Positions 47,122-56,886 of a stretch of 64,000 bases of DNA are shown piece by piece. A program made the position numbers and the translations under genes. A model generated the notes under the pieces. The model saw only the letters and a program-made list of their open reading frames with translations, ran no database searches and was not told the DNA's origin. This stretch comes from Bacillus sp. FJAT-45350 (lineage in GTDB: Bacteria > Bacillota > Bacilli > Bacillales > NISU01). The stretch is taken from assembly GCF_002335805.1 (NCBI RefSeq), contig NZ_NISU01000001.1:938079-1002078 (forward strand), in the 5' to 3' direction. Each line of letters opens with the position of its first letter. Within the stretch, counting starts at the first letter, position 1.

Positions 47122-47317
47122 ACCATAAACACCCCTTTAAATTATTTCAAATAGAGTTACGTTTGCTCCTTGAAACAAAATAATCTTCTGTATTTTAGTT
47201 ATTTACTTTAAAGTATTTTGAGTTTAATCCATTATACAAAATATTATATTGAAAAACAGCAATAAATGTTAAGGTTATTAATATACATATCGATTAATTG
47301 TGAGAGGAGGGCTTTCG

Positions 47318-48250
47318 TTGCGTTATTTCTATTTTGGATTATTACTATTAACGAGTTTATTATGGGCAGGAAATTTCATTGTCGGAAAATGGCTCGTTGA
47401 ACATGCCTCTCCAATGACATTAACTAGTTTACGTTGGTTGATTGCAGTTGTTTGTTTATTTCCGATAGTGTGGTGGACTGAGAAGAAGATCTTACCTTCA
47501 CGAAAGTCAATTATTCCGTTGTTTTTCATGGGGATTACTGGGGTTGTTCTTTTTAATGTCTTACAATTTATCGCTCTAGAGCACACATCAGCAACGAATG
47601 TTGGATTAATCTCGACATTAATAGCACTTTCAATTGCTTTTTTCTCAGTTCTTTTTCTTAAGGAGAAACTTACTATATTACAAGTAGCAGCTATGTTTAT
47701 CTCCCTTTTTGGGGTGCTTCTCGTCCTGACAAAAGGAAATAGTGCAATTTTATTTTCGCTTCAGTTCAATATAGGGGATTTATTTATGATCGGTGCTGTT
47801 TGTATTTGGGGAATTTACGCTGTATTAAGTAAGTGGGCAATGACGTACACATCACCAATGATGGCGACACTTTATTCTGGAATCTTTGGTTTGATGGTAC
47901 TACTTCCTTTTAATATATCAAGTTTTACTGTATCAAATATAAATACTACCTTCATTTATTCAATCCTTTACACTGGGGTCATTTCAACGGTCGTTTGTAT
48001 TGTGCTTTGGAATCTTGGTGTGAAAAAATTAGGCGCAACAACGGCTGGACTCTTCTTAAATTTCAATCCAGTCTTTACAGTTATTTTAGCCTTTCTTCTT
48101 TTAGGCGAGAGAATGACAATCATTCAAGTGATTGGAAGTATTATCGTCATTATTGGATGTTTCTTGTTTACGTACTTTAAGGATAAGAGCTTCCTTACTC
48201 GAAAGCCTGTTCCAGCAAGTATACAAGCTAAAGTAGAACGAGTGAGCTAG
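47318..48250 (+). CDS. EamA/DMT-family exporter
   Basis: A 310-aa ten-helix transporter with two EamA repeats: LLWAGNFIVGKWL in TM1, LEHTSATNVGLISTL, and LNFNPVFTVILAFLLLGE in the second. TTG 47318 is chosen with GAGGAGGG six bases upstream; GTG 47300 lies before the SD. Probably exports an amino acid or toxic metabolite; the divergent Lrp-type regulator suggests an amino-acid link. Confidence 0.85.
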   Translation: MRYFYFGLLLLTSLLWAGNFIVGKWLVEHASPMTLTSLRWLIAVVCLFPIVWWTEKKILPSRKSIIPLFFMGITGVVLFNVLQFIALEHTSATNVGLISTLIALSIAFFSVLFLKEKLTILQVAAMFISLFGVLLVLTKGNSAILFSLQFNIGDLFMIGAVCIWGIYAVLSKWAMTYTSPMMATLYSGIFGLMVLLPFNISSFTVSNINTTFIYSILYTGVISTVVCIVLWNLGVKKLGATTAGLFLNFNPVFTVILAFLLLGERMTIIQVIGSIIVIIGCFLFTYFKDKSFLTRKPVPASIQAKVERVS

Positions 48251-48296
48251 TTTCGATTACTTTGATTACAGCAGGATTTATACTATAGTTATTATT

Positions 48297-48480
48297 AGGC
48301 CCAATGAAAAAGTGTGGTTTTTACTATTTCATTGGGCTTAAAGTATTGTGCGATGCCGTTTCCTCTTTTTAAAGCTTGCTACGAGTGAGTTTTTCGTAGT
48401 AAGCGCGCAACGTGCGAAGCCATTATCACTTCTTGAATCGTCAATAATGACATTTTTAGTGCTCTCGATTTCCTAAGGGC
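48297..48480 (+). repeat. Remnant repeat element, copy B (uninterrupted)
   Basis: Starts with a 12-bp hairpin (GGCCCAATGAAA pairing with TTTCATTGGGCT) at 48298-48338, then continues into sequence aligning with copy A: GATGCCGTTTCCTCTTTTT, AAAGCTTGCTACGAGTGAG and CGCGCAACGTGCGAAGCCAT. It encodes nothing intact. A weaker relative of the CGCGCAACGTG part lies at about 22436-22500. Confidence 0.6.
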
Positions 48481-48519
48481 TTTTTGAAATAAGAAAATTC
48501 TATTAGAGGTTGGTTATAT

Positions 48520-48813
48520 ATGAAAGCAAGAAAATCATTTACGGAATTTGTTGAAGATACGATAGATAATATGAAGGATTTTGATTCGAATGATTTGAAT
48601 TGTATAAGAGAAAGCATCCGTAACGCAATTCATTATTACGATTTAAAGTCTAATGTAGAAGAAACAGAGGCAGGACGAGTAGAAGTATTATATATTACCT
48701 CGATGGCTGAAGAGAATATGCTTTTAAAAATAGTGGAATTAGCTGTTAGTGGTAATGTAGAACAAATAAATCTAGAGTCGGTGTATGAAAGCCGAGTAGT
48801 AAGAAGTCATTAA
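48520..48813 (+). CDS. Small protein of unknown function
   Basis: A 97-aa protein with a helical N-terminus and a central beta segment (RVEVLYITSMAEE). AGAGGTTGG precedes ATG 48520, and the next gene starts 17 bases after its stop, so it is likely co-transcribed with dcyD. No family recognised. Confidence 0.55.
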   Translation: MKARKSFTEFVEDTIDNMKDFDSNDLNCIRESIRNAIHYYDLKSNVEETEAGRVEVLYITSMAEENMLLKIVELAVSGNVEQINLESVYESRVVRSH

Positions 48814-48829
48814 CTTAGGGGGACTTACG

Positions 48830-49828
48830 TTGAATATTACAAGATTTCCAAGAAATATTTATACATATTCACCTACACCAATCGAGAAAGCAACACGGCT
48901 ATCAAATTCGTTGAAGGGACCAAACGTATATATAAAGCGTGATGATTTACTTGGTCTAACGGAAGGTGGAAATAAGACTAGGAAGCTAGAGTTCCTTATT
49001 GCGGATGCCCAAGAAAAAGGGGCTAATACAATCATCACAGCAGGTGGAATACAATCAAATCATTGTCGTTTAACATTAGCAGCTTGTGTAAAAGAAAACC
49101 TGAAATGCATTCTTGTACTAGAGGAAAACGAAGTAAATCAATATCATACAGACACGAATGGAAATGTCCTTCTTTTTCAATTACTAGGAACTGAGTCAAT
49201 AAAAATTGTCCCAAATGGCACTGATGTGTACAGAGAGATGGAGAAGATAGCAGACGAAGTAAGGGAGTCTGGTCGTAACCCTTATGTAATTCCCGTTGGC
49301 GGTTCAAATGTGATTGGTGCTACTGGCTATGCTGCGTGTGCGGAAGAAATTGAACAACAAGCAAAAGAACTCGGTATCCACTTTGATTATGTTGTATGTG
49401 TAAGTGGTAGTGGGGGAATGCACGGTGGATTAGTCACTGGTTTTAATGGATTAGATAGTAATCAAGAAGTTATTGGTATCAATGTAAGTAGAGGGAAAGA
49501 GGAACAGGAAGAAAAGGTCTATCAGCTAGTAAAAGAAACCGCAGAGCATCTAGGGTTAAACAAGACAGTCCATAGAGAGGCGGTTTCTTGCTTTGATGAT
49601 TATGTAGGACCTGGATACGCCTTGCCGACAAATGAAATGGTAGAGGCTGTGAAGCTAGCAGCAAGTACAGAGGCAGTATTGCTCGATCCTGTATATACTG
49701 GGAAGGCAATGGCTGGGTTGGTTGATTTGATTCGCAGGGGGCATTTTAAGCCAAGTGACAATATTTTATTTATCCACTCTGGTGGGACACCTGCTGTTTA
49801 TGCATATGCACCTGTTTTTTTATTATGA
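48830..49828 (+). CDS. dcyD: D-cysteine desulfhydrase (PLP-dependent)
   Basis: A 332-aa PLP enzyme of the ACC deaminase/D-cysteine desulfhydrase family breaking D-cysteine to pyruvate, ammonia and sulfide. The cofactor Lys lies in EGGNKTRKLEF, the phosphate loop resembles SGSGGMHGG, and IIQSNH-type GGIQSNHCR is present. These residues favour the desulfhydrase over strict ACC deaminase, but the split is not absolute. TTG 48830 follows AGGGGG. Confidence 0.83.
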   Translation: MNITRFPRNIYTYSPTPIEKATRLSNSLKGPNVYIKRDDLLGLTEGGNKTRKLEFLIADAQEKGANTIITAGGIQSNHCRLTLAACVKENLKCILVLEENEVNQYHTDTNGNVLLFQLLGTESIKIVPNGTDVYREMEKIADEVRESGRNPYVIPVGGSNVIGATGYAACAEEIEQQAKELGIHFDYVVCVSGSGGMHGGLVTGFNGLDSNQEVIGINVSRGKEEQEEKVYQLVKETAEHLGLNKTVHREAVSCFDDYVGPGYALPTNEMVEAVKLAASTEAVLLDPVYTGKAMAGLVDLIRRGHFKPSDNILFIHSGGTPAVYAYAPVFLL

Positions 49829-50136
49829 GAAATAAAATAGTGTAGTTCAGGTCAGCAAAGATAACGTAAATGTATAAGCCATTAGTTTTGCCAAAGTAAA
49901 AAGAAGGATAGGTGAGCAATAATGAAACATGCTTTGCCTATCCTTTTTATACAAAGGTAAGATTGGCTTATTCATTGAACAATGGCTAGGCAGTGTTGTT
50001 GTTCATTTTGCTGTAGCTGTTTCGTTAGTGAAAACGGTTCCTATTCTGGATGTTATCTGCTTGGTTTAGTGTATTTTTTGAAAGAAACTAAATTGGGTGG
50101 TTATTCAACTTAATGGTATTCCTGTAGTATAGTTCG
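49829..50136. other. Intergenic region with terminator
   Basis: A 308-bp gap between convergent genes. It holds the dcyD terminator (49904-49949) and otherwise no ORF, repeat or RNA that I recognise. Confidence 0.4.
49904..49949 (+). terminator. Intrinsic terminator after dcyD
   Basis: The stem AAGGATAGGTGAGCA pairs with TGCTTTGCCTATCCTT (with G-U) and is followed by T residues. Confidence 0.75.
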
Positions 50137-50571
50137 TTATTTTCTTTTATCACTAATGGATTCCAAATTTTCGAGGAGGTTTTTAAGGTTAATAAGATTA
50201 ATTAGAGATAGTAACAATTTTAGAAGTCGTTTTCTTTGAAGTGGCACGTGCTTTACCAAATCTTTTCCTAATTTACGTTGTTTTCGAAGTTCTTCTAATA
50301 AACATTTTATTCTTTCTAGTAGCGCCTCGATTCTCTCTTCTAATTGTTTACGAATCTTTCTAAAAGTATCTAAATCGTGTAATTGTGGCAAGGTATGCGC
50401 CTTTTTGTGCTTCAATAATGATTCTAAATCAAGTTGTTTATCTAGCACTGGATTTACTAGAATATCTTTTCTTACATCTTCTAGTAATGTATCAAGTAAG
50501 CATCGCACATCAGTATCAGACTGTAACCTAAGAAGGTTAATTATTTCTTGAAGGGTTTTATCTTTGTTCAT
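50137..50571 (-). CDS. Lys/Leu-rich helical protein of unknown function
   Basis: A 144-aa, strongly basic, almost fully helical protein with many leucines (KCLLEELRKQRK and LLKLLLSLINLINLKNLLENLE). The C-terminal third could be amphipathic or coiled. AAAGGAGAG precedes ATG at 50571. No family recognised; spore-coat association is possible but unsupported. Confidence 0.55.
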   Translation of the reverse strand: MNKDKTLQEIINLLRLQSDTDVRCLLDTLLEDVRKDILVNPVLDKQLDLESLLKHKKAHTLPQLHDLDTFRKIRKQLEERIEALLERIKCLLEELRKQRKLGKDLVKHVPLQRKRLLKLLLSLINLINLKNLLENLESISDKRK

Positions 50572-50829
50572 ACCATTTTCTCTCCTTTATAGTAATTTTT
50601 TATTCTGTACTAGTATATTCAAGATTACTAACTTTGTTATGAAAATGATTGCTTTGCCTTGTATATGTAGATGTATAGATGATGAAGTAATAAAACATGG
50701 ATAGTACAACAAAATAGGGAACTAAATCATTATGCGATTTAGTTCCCTATTAGGAGCAGATTGATTTAGACAAGCCTGAGAGTTACTCATTTTAATAATT
50801 TATCTACTATTTGAAGTATTACGGTTATA

Positions 50830-51072
50830 CTATTGACCTCGATGTTTTTTGTTTAGTTGCTGAATTTCAGTTACAAGCTCTTTCATCTTTTCTTTCGCAT
50901 CTGGATACTCCTCGTTCCAATGCTTTGCTAGGGCAGGCATGCTTTTCGAAATATGTGTATATAACGCCCATGCCTTAACCTTTTCTGTTACGTCTGGTGA
51001 TGCTTCCCCTAATAATAACTCTGTGTATTTTTCTAGCAATCCATCTAGTTGTTCCTGTAATTTATCGTCCAA
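50830..51072 (-). CDS. DUF2573 family protein (YusU-like)
   Basis: An 80-aa acidic helical protein matching B. subtilis YusU/DUF2573 (LLEKYTELLLGEASPDVTEKV and the WALYTHISKSMPALAKHW core, both in part). Function unknown. TTG 51072 with GGAGGG upstream. It is divergent from the DUF3219 gene. Confidence 0.75.
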   Translation of the reverse strand: MDDKLQEQLDGLLEKYTELLLGEASPDVTEKVKAWALYTHISKSMPALAKHWNEEYPDAKEKMKELVTEIQQLNKKHRGQ

Positions 51073-51232
51073 AATGAACCCTCCTACGTCAATAATGTAT
51101 ATAGCAGTATAACATAATTTCCACTCGATTTCGTACTAGAAGGCTTTACATGAATGAAGGCAGGCTGATTGCTCACCGTTTGTTGTGCATGCTATCATCA
51201 TAAACATAATAATCTTGAAGGAGCTGTTCCTT

Positions 51233-51529
51233 TTGGTAAAAGAAATTAGTTTAAATGACAGAGCGATTAACATAGATAGCTATACAGAGGAAAAGGTACA
51301 GGGATTACATAAAATAGACGTTGAATTTAAAGTGACGAGTGAGGAATACCATGAAATTACGACATTGCTCTATCAGGGTATGTTTGATGTAAACGTCCCA
51401 GAAAAAGAACTATCCTTTCGAGGGTCGATTCAACAGTATTTTACTTCGGTGACAAATTTATATGAAGAAGGTCAAGTAGGCACATTTACAGTAAGCTTGC
51501 TTGAAGAAAAAGAGCAGGCAGACTTATGA
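51233..51529 (+). CDS. DUF3219 family protein (YkvR-like)
   Basis: A 98-aa protein matching DUF3219 of Bacillus (YkvR): FKVTSEEYHEITTLLYQGMF, VPEKELSFRGSI and FTSVTNLYEEGQVG. A small beta-barrel-like fold is likely, with unknown role. TTG 51233 has AAGGAG about 10 bases upstream. Its stop overlaps the next start as ATGA, so the two genes are translationally coupled. Confidence 0.78.
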   Translation: MVKEISLNDRAINIDSYTEEKVQGLHKIDVEFKVTSEEYHEITTLLYQGMFDVNVPEKELSFRGSIQQYFTSVTNLYEEGQVGTFTVSLLEEKEQADL

Positions 51530-52521
51530 AATTAAGTATATTAGACCAGTCTCCGATTTCAGCAAATCAAACTCCACAAGATGCTCTAATTGAATCAATG
51601 AAGCTAGCGCAAACAGGAGAAGAGTATGGATATACTCGTTATTGGATAGCAGAACATCACGATCTTCCAGGGCTTGCGTGTCCTACACCTGAGGTAGTTT
51701 TAGGGTATATTGGGGCCCATACAAATCGGATTCGTATTGGCTCTGGAGCAGTGTTGTTACCTCATTATCGACCGTATAAAGTAGCTGAAGCTTTTAATAC
51801 ACTAGCCACATTGTTTCCCGATCGAATTGACCTTGGAATTGGCAGAGCGCCAGGTGGTTCAGCTGAAGCAACGAATGCGTTATCTACAAACTTTTTAAAA
51901 CAAACATGGGATATGCCAAACTTGGTGAAGGAGCTTATTCATTTTTTAAATGACAATTTTCCAGAAGGGCATGAGTACGAGAAGGTTTCAGCTTCACCAA
52001 TACCTGAAAACCCTCCTATTGCGTGGCTTCTCGGGACGAGTGAAAAAAGTGCATTATTAGCTGCGGAAAACGGTTTACCTTATACATTTGGACAATTTAT
52101 GAGTGATAAAAATGGTGCAGAAATCATTCAAACTTACCTAGAGCGTTTTCAACCAAGAAGAACTAGTGACCGTCCTGAAGTTATCGTTACAGTATCAGCC
52201 TTCTGTGCGGAAACGACTGAAAAAGCAGAGGTAATGGCACTAACTTCAATCATCTGGGGGATTCAAAGGGAAAAAAATGAAGGTAACGGGTTGATTCCTT
52301 CGACTGAAGAAGCAATGCAATATAAGCTAACGCCTAAAGAAAAAGAAGTCGTTGAAAAAAGGAAACAACAGATGATTATTGGCACGCCAAGGGGAGTAAA
52401 GGAGAGGCTTATAGACATTCAAAGCCAGTATCATACGGATGAAATTATGATAGTCACAAACACTTACTCAACTAAAGACCGTGTTCAATCATATAAATTA
52501 ATAGCAGAGGAGATACTCTGA
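51526..52521 (+). CDS. LLM-class flavin-dependent oxidoreductase
   Basis: A 331-aa luciferase-like monooxygenase: LSILDQSPIS start, RYWIAEHHDLPGLACPTPE, IGSGAVLLPHYRPYKVAEAF and RIDLGIGRAPGG. It is a paralogue of the protein at 27006. The ATGA overlap with the DUF3219 gene implies coordinated expression. Substrate unknown. Confidence 0.87.
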   Translation: MKLSILDQSPISANQTPQDALIESMKLAQTGEEYGYTRYWIAEHHDLPGLACPTPEVVLGYIGAHTNRIRIGSGAVLLPHYRPYKVAEAFNTLATLFPDRIDLGIGRAPGGSAEATNALSTNFLKQTWDMPNLVKELIHFLNDNFPEGHEYEKVSASPIPENPPIAWLLGTSEKSALLAAENGLPYTFGQFMSDKNGAEIIQTYLERFQPRRTSDRPEVIVTVSAFCAETTEKAEVMALTSIIWGIQREKNEGNGLIPSTEEAMQYKLTPKEKEVVEKRKQQMIIGTPRGVKERLIDIQSQYHTDEIMIVTNTYSTKDRVQSYKLIAEEIL

Positions 52522-52581
52522 TAATAATAATCTAATTCGGACATATTAAGAACATTATATGTATGTCTGGAGGGACTTAAA

Positions 52582-54255
52582 GTGAGTAAAGCAGAGAACA
52601 AATTATCCGTTTTCGCATTAGGTGGCTTAAATGAAGTCGGTAAGAACATGTATGCAATTCAATATGAAGATGAGATTGTTTTAATTGATTGTGGTAATAA
52701 GTTTCCAGATGAAACTCTTTTAGGAATTGATTTGATTATCCCAGATGTTAGCTATTTAGTAGAGAACAAAGAGAAAGTTAAAGCATTAATCGTTACACAT
52801 GGGCATGAAGATCATATTGGTGGGATACCATTTCTACTGAAAAAAATTAATGTGCCTGTTTATGCGACTCGATTTACATTAGGGTTAATCGAATTAAAAT
52901 TAAAAGAACATAAAATCTTGAGAGAAACTGAATTGAATGAAATTAATTCAAATTCAAATGTAAAGCTTGACCAAATCAGTTTAGACTTTTTCAAAGTGAC
53001 TCATAGTATTCCTGATTGCTTAGGGATCGTTTTTAATACACCTGAAGGAAAAGTTGTACATACTGGTGACTTCAAGTTTGATTTGACACCTGCTCAAAAT
53101 GAACATTCAGATATTCATAAAATGGCTGAAATCGGTAAAGAAGGTGTCTTACTTTTATTATCTGAAAGTACAAACGCAGAACGTCCAGGATCTACACCAA
53201 CTGAACAAATTGTCGGTGAACATGTATTAGATGCTTTTATGAAAGCTGATGGAAAAGTAATTCTATCTACGTTCGCATCGAATATTAGTCGTGTTCAACA
53301 AGTTGTAGATGCAGCTATAAAAACGAATCGAAAGCTTGCACTACTTGGCCGAAGTATGGTCAATGTCGTTTCAGTTGCGATCGAAAGAGGATACTTATCA
53401 GTGCCGGAAGATATGTTAATTGAACAAGACCAAATTAATGAAATGGCACCGGAAAAGGTTGCTGTGTTATGTACAGGTAGTCAAGGTGAACCAATGGCAG
53501 CGTTATCTCGCCTATCAACGGGTAACTTCCGAGGAGTCGAAATTGTTCGAGGCGATACAGTAATACTTGCAGCAGGACCGATACCTGGTAATGAAAAGAA
53601 TGTAACGAAAATTGTGGACAACCTATTTACGATTGGCGCTAATGTCATTTATGGTTCTGGTAGTTCATCAGGTATGCATGTATCAGGTCATGGTTATCAA
53701 GAAGATTTAAAGCTGATGCTGACATTAATGAAGCCAAAATATTTTGTCCCGATTCATGGCGAGTACAGAATGCTCCATCACCACCGCATGTTAGCAGAAT
53801 CTGTTGGAGTTGAGGAAGGGAACACCTTTATTATGAAAAATGGAGATGTTGTCGATATTGCTAACGGTGAAGCGCGACAGACTCGTAAAATACCAACAGG
53901 GAATACGTACGTTGATGGTATTGGTGCGGATGATGTTGGAGACATTGTCCTACGAGACCGTAAGCAGTTATCAGAAGATGGTATGCTAGTAACTGTCTTA
54001 ACAATGGGTAAACGAGACATGAAGCTTGTATCAGACCCAGACACAATTTCCCGAGGCTTTGTCTATGTTAAAGACTCTGAGGAATTATTAAAAAATGTAA
54101 ATAACCTTATTAAGAGTACTGTCAATAACCTTGAAGAAGAAAACAAAAAAGAATGGCATATGATAAAAAAGCAAATTAAACGAGCTGTTGGACAATATAT
54201 CTTTAAGCATACAAAGAAAAAGCCGATGATTCTCCCGATAATCATTGAGATTTAG
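52582..54255 (+). CDS. Ribonuclease J
   Basis: A 557-aa metallo-beta-lactamase/beta-CASP ribonuclease with 5'-exonuclease and endonuclease activity in mRNA decay and rRNA maturation. The active-site HGHEDH is intact at 73-78, unlike B. subtilis RNase J2 (HGHDEN), so it should be active. SESTNAERPGSTPTE resembles RNase J2, while HIHGEYRM-type PIHGEYRMLHHH and the C-terminal KKPMILPIIIEI are shared by both. It may be an additional RNase J paralogue; the identity as J1 or J2 is left open. GTG 52582 follows GGAGGG. Confidence 0.9.
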   Translation: MSKAENKLSVFALGGLNEVGKNMYAIQYEDEIVLIDCGNKFPDETLLGIDLIIPDVSYLVENKEKVKALIVTHGHEDHIGGIPFLLKKINVPVYATRFTLGLIELKLKEHKILRETELNEINSNSNVKLDQISLDFFKVTHSIPDCLGIVFNTPEGKVVHTGDFKFDLTPAQNEHSDIHKMAEIGKEGVLLLLSESTNAERPGSTPTEQIVGEHVLDAFMKADGKVILSTFASNISRVQQVVDAAIKTNRKLALLGRSMVNVVSVAIERGYLSVPEDMLIEQDQINEMAPEKVAVLCTGSQGEPMAALSRLSTGNFRGVEIVRGDTVILAAGPIPGNEKNVTKIVDNLFTIGANVIYGSGSSSGMHVSGHGYQEDLKLMLTLMKPKYFVPIHGEYRMLHHHRMLAESVGVEEGNTFIMKNGDVVDIANGEARQTRKIPTGNTYVDGIGADDVGDIVLRDRKQLSEDGMLVTVLTMGKRDMKLVSDPDTISRGFVYVKDSEELLKNVNNLIKSTVNNLEEENKKEWHMIKKQIKRAVGQYIFKHTKKKPMILPIIIEI

Positions 54256-54270
54256 GAAAACTTTATCCAA

Positions 54271-54314
54271 GCAGTCGCATTCTCTTTAACGAGAGTGTGA
54301 CTGTTTTGTTTTCT
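54271..54314 (+). terminator. Intrinsic terminator after RNase J gene
   Basis: The stem CAGTCGCATTCTC pairs with GAGAGTGTGACTG and is followed by TTTTGTTTT. Confidence 0.85.
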
Positions 54315-54382
54315 CTGGTTAGATGCTATTGTTACATATGTTTGATACAATAGAACATAATTTCAATTTAATGGGTGATGAC

Positions 54383-55321
54383 ATGGATAAAGAGAAATTA
54401 TTAAAAGTTATAGAAGCAGCAAAGCTTTACTACTTACTTGATTATACCCAAAGTGAGATTGCAAAGGAACTAGGCGTATCTCGTCCTACCGTCTCAAGAC
54501 TTCTTCAGCAAGCAAAAGAGGAAGGAATCGTCGAAATTAAAATCATTGACCCAACGGAAGATGTAGACAATCTATCTTTTGAACTTGAACAAAAGTTCAA
54601 TTTAGAAAAAGCAATTGTAACTCATATTCCGCATTATGAAGATCATGTGATAAAAACGTTCATAGGAGAGGCAACGGCGAAGTATCTAAATGAAATATTA
54701 AAAGATGGTGATATTATTGGCGTTACTTGGGGGACAAGCCTATATCACACAGCAGTTGAATTGCATGAAAAAGAAGTAAAAGATGTAAAAGTGGTTCAAT
54801 TAAAGGGTGGAGTAAGTCACTCTGAAACGAATACACATATGAATGAAATACTTTATTTATTTGGACAAGCATTTAACGCAGCTACTCACCATTTGCCTTT
54901 ACCTGCGATTGTTGACCATGTTGTAGTGAAACAGGCGATGGAAGCAGATCGTCATATAAAGAAAATACTAGAGCTTGGTAAACAATCTAATATAGCATTA
55001 TTTACAATTGGCCCTATAAAATCAGAATCACTACTATTTAAGCTTGGATACTTTACTGATGATGAAATACAAGACCTTAAATCAAAAGCAGTAGGAGATA
55101 TTTGCTCTCGCTTTTTTGATCATAATGGACAGGTTTGTAATGAACAGTTAAATTCTCGAACATTAGGGATAGAGCTTGAAGAGTTAAAAAAGAAAGACAA
55201 ATCAATCTTAGTAGCTGGAGGCCCGACTAAAATTGAAGGGATATATGGTGCACTAAAGGGAAATTATGCAAATGTGCTAGTAACAGATCAACATACAGCC
55301 AAGTTCCTACTAGACAAATAA
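54383..55321 (+). CDS. deoR: DeoR, SorC-family repressor of the deoxynucleoside operon
   Basis: A 312-aa regulator: N-terminal helix-turn-helix (YTQSEIAKELGVSRPTVSRL) and a SorC-type sugar-phosphate-binding domain (GDIIGVTWGTSLYHT, DKSILVAGGPTKIEGIYGAL in part). In B. subtilis DeoR (313 aa) represses dra-nupC-pdp and is released by deoxyribose-5-phosphate. ATG 54383 follows GGGTGATG. It lies just upstream of the operon it should control, with a terminator between. Confidence 0.9.
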   Translation: MDKEKLLKVIEAAKLYYLLDYTQSEIAKELGVSRPTVSRLLQQAKEEGIVEIKIIDPTEDVDNLSFELEQKFNLEKAIVTHIPHYEDHVIKTFIGEATAKYLNEILKDGDIIGVTWGTSLYHTAVELHEKEVKDVKVVQLKGGVSHSETNTHMNEILYLFGQAFNAATHHLPLPAIVDHVVVKQAMEADRHIKKILELGKQSNIALFTIGPIKSESLLFKLGYFTDDEIQDLKSKAVGDICSRFFDHNGQVCNEQLNSRTLGIELEELKKKDKSILVAGGPTKIEGIYGALKGNYANVLVTDQHTAKFLLDK

Positions 55322-55352
55322 GTGGATAAGAGGGCTTCGTCTTCCTTACTCA

Positions 55353-55391
55353 TAGCTTACTATGGAAAAAAACTATAGTAGGCTTTTTATG
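55353..55391 (+). terminator. Intrinsic terminator of deoR
   Basis: The stem AGCTTACTAT pairs with ATAGTAGGCT (one G-U) and is followed by TTTTTAT. Confidence 0.72.
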
Positions 55392-55472
55392 TTGAATTTT
55401 TCTCTGATTCTTAATTACAGCTGAACAATTGATAAGTCGAAAACATTAAAATAGTTAAAATAAATACTTGTT

Positions 55473-55555
55473 TGACGGAATTGTTACAGGTTACCTAATA
55501 TATTTTACAAATGTTCATTGAAGCGTTTACATTTGTTCTTTTAATCTGTTATATT
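55473..55555 (+). promoter_or_regulatory. Promoter region of the nupC operon with candidate cre site
   Basis: Two possible SigA promoters: TTGACG at 55473-55478 with TAATAT at 55497-55502 (spacing 18), and TTTACA at 55526-55531 with TATATT at 55550-55555 (spacing 18). A 14-base candidate CcpA site (TTGAAGCGTTTACA, 55518-55531), 12 of 14 positions to the cre consensus, overlaps the second -35. The nearby TTCATTGAA may be part of a DeoR operator, which is less certain. Confidence 0.55.
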
Positions 55556-55643
55556 ATGAGTATATTGATCATGATCATCTATTAAATTACAAAGCTAGTG
55601 TTATTAAACTTCATAAAACTACTAACTAACTGGGGTGAACAGC

Positions 55644-56858
55644 ATGAATATTATATGGGGTTTGTTTGGGGTTTTTACAGTCTTATTTATTGCCTATCTT
55701 TTCTCGAGTAATCGTAAAGCAATTAAACCTAGAACAATTCTTGGTGGATTAGCTATACAATTAACGTTTGCATTCATTGTCTTGAAGTGGAATTTTGGTA
55801 AAGAAATGTTGCAGAAACTAGCACTAGGAGTTAATGAAATTGTTAACTATGCGAACGAGGGAATTGAATTCTTATTTGGTGGATTATTTGTTGCAGATAA
55901 TATTGGTTTTATATTTGCATTTCAAGTATTGCCTGTTGTTATCTTTTTCTCGGCATTAATATCTGTCCTATACTATCTTGGAATAATGCAAATTATTATT
56001 AAAATATTAGGTGGAGCACTTTCGAAGTTATTAGGGACGAGTAAAGCAGAGTCATTATCTGCTGCGGCAAATATTTTTGTTGGACAAACAGAAGCACCAT
56101 TAGTAGTAAAACCATATTTACCAAAGATGACGAAATCAGAGCTTTTTGCGGTTATGACTGGTGGGTTAGCATCTGTAGCAGGTTCAGTATTAATTGGATA
56201 CTCACTACTCGGTGTCCCGTTAGAATATTTGTTAGCAGCAAGCTTTATGGCTGCCCCTGCAGGTTTAATCATTGCGAAAATTATGCTTCCTGAAACAGAA
56301 GTTTCACAAACTTCAGATGAACTTGAAATACAGAAGGACACAGAATCAGCTAATGTAATTGATGCCGCTGCTCGTGGTGCTAGTACAGGACTAACATTAG
56401 CTCTTAATATTGGTGCAATGTTACTTGCTTTTATCGCATTAATTGCTTTAATTAATGGAATTTTAGGAGCAGCTGGTGGAGTGTTTGGATTTGAAGGAAT
56501 TACTCTTGAGATGATTCTTGGAGTGTTATTTGCACCACTTGCCTTTGCAATCGGTGTTCCGTGGGCTGAAGCGGTACAAGCAGGTGGTTTCATTGGACAA
56601 AAAATTATCTTAAATGAATTTGTTGCGTATGCTTCATTTGCACCACAAATTGCAGAGCTTTCTCCAAAAGCAGTTGTAGTCATTAGTTTTGCATTATGTG
56701 GTTTTGCTAACGTTTCTTCCATTGGTATTTTACTAGGTGGTTTAGGAAAACTTGCGCCTAATCGTCGAACAGACATTGCAAAACTTGGTATGAAAGCAGT
56801 TGTAGCGGGTGTACTAGCATCGTTATTAAGTGCATCTATTGCAGGGATGTTATTCTAA
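55644..56858 (+). CDS. nupC: Concentrative nucleoside transporter NupC
   Basis: A 404-aa CNT-family nucleoside/H+ (or Na+) symporter with about ten helices. Family motifs include [13 protein letters not shown] (Gln/Glu of the nucleoside site) and EFVAYASFA plus [13 protein letters not shown]. It supplies substrates to the two phosphorylases downstream. ATG 55644 follows GGGGTG; pdp begins 28 bases after its stop. Confidence 0.93.
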   Translation: MNIIWGLFGVFTVLFIAYLFSSNRKAIKPRTILGGLAIQLTFAFIVLKWNFGKEMLQKLALGVNEIVNYANEGIEFLFGGLFVADNIGFIFAFQVLPVVIFFSALISVLYYLGIMQIIIKILGGALSKLLGTSKAESLSAAANIFVGQTEAPLVVKPYLPKMTKSELFAVMTGGLASVAGSVLIGYSLLGVPLEYLLAASFMAAPAGLIIAKIMLPETEVSQTSDELEIQKDTESANVIDAAARGASTGLTLALNIGAMLLAFIALIALINGILGAAGGVFGFEGITLEMILGVLFAPLAFAIGVPWAEAVQAGGFIGQKIILNEFVAYASFAPQIAELSPKAVVVISFALCGFANVSSIGILLGGLGKLAPNRRTDIAKLGMKAVVAGVLASLLSASIAGMLF

Positions 56859-56886
56859 AAAATTAAATTGTTAGGAGATGGCACGC

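Noticed and set aside
55973-56776. A 267-aa minus-strand open frame inside nupC
   Set aside because: It is the antisense of nupC, has low-complexity composition, no SD and no recognisable family; nupC itself is fully supported.
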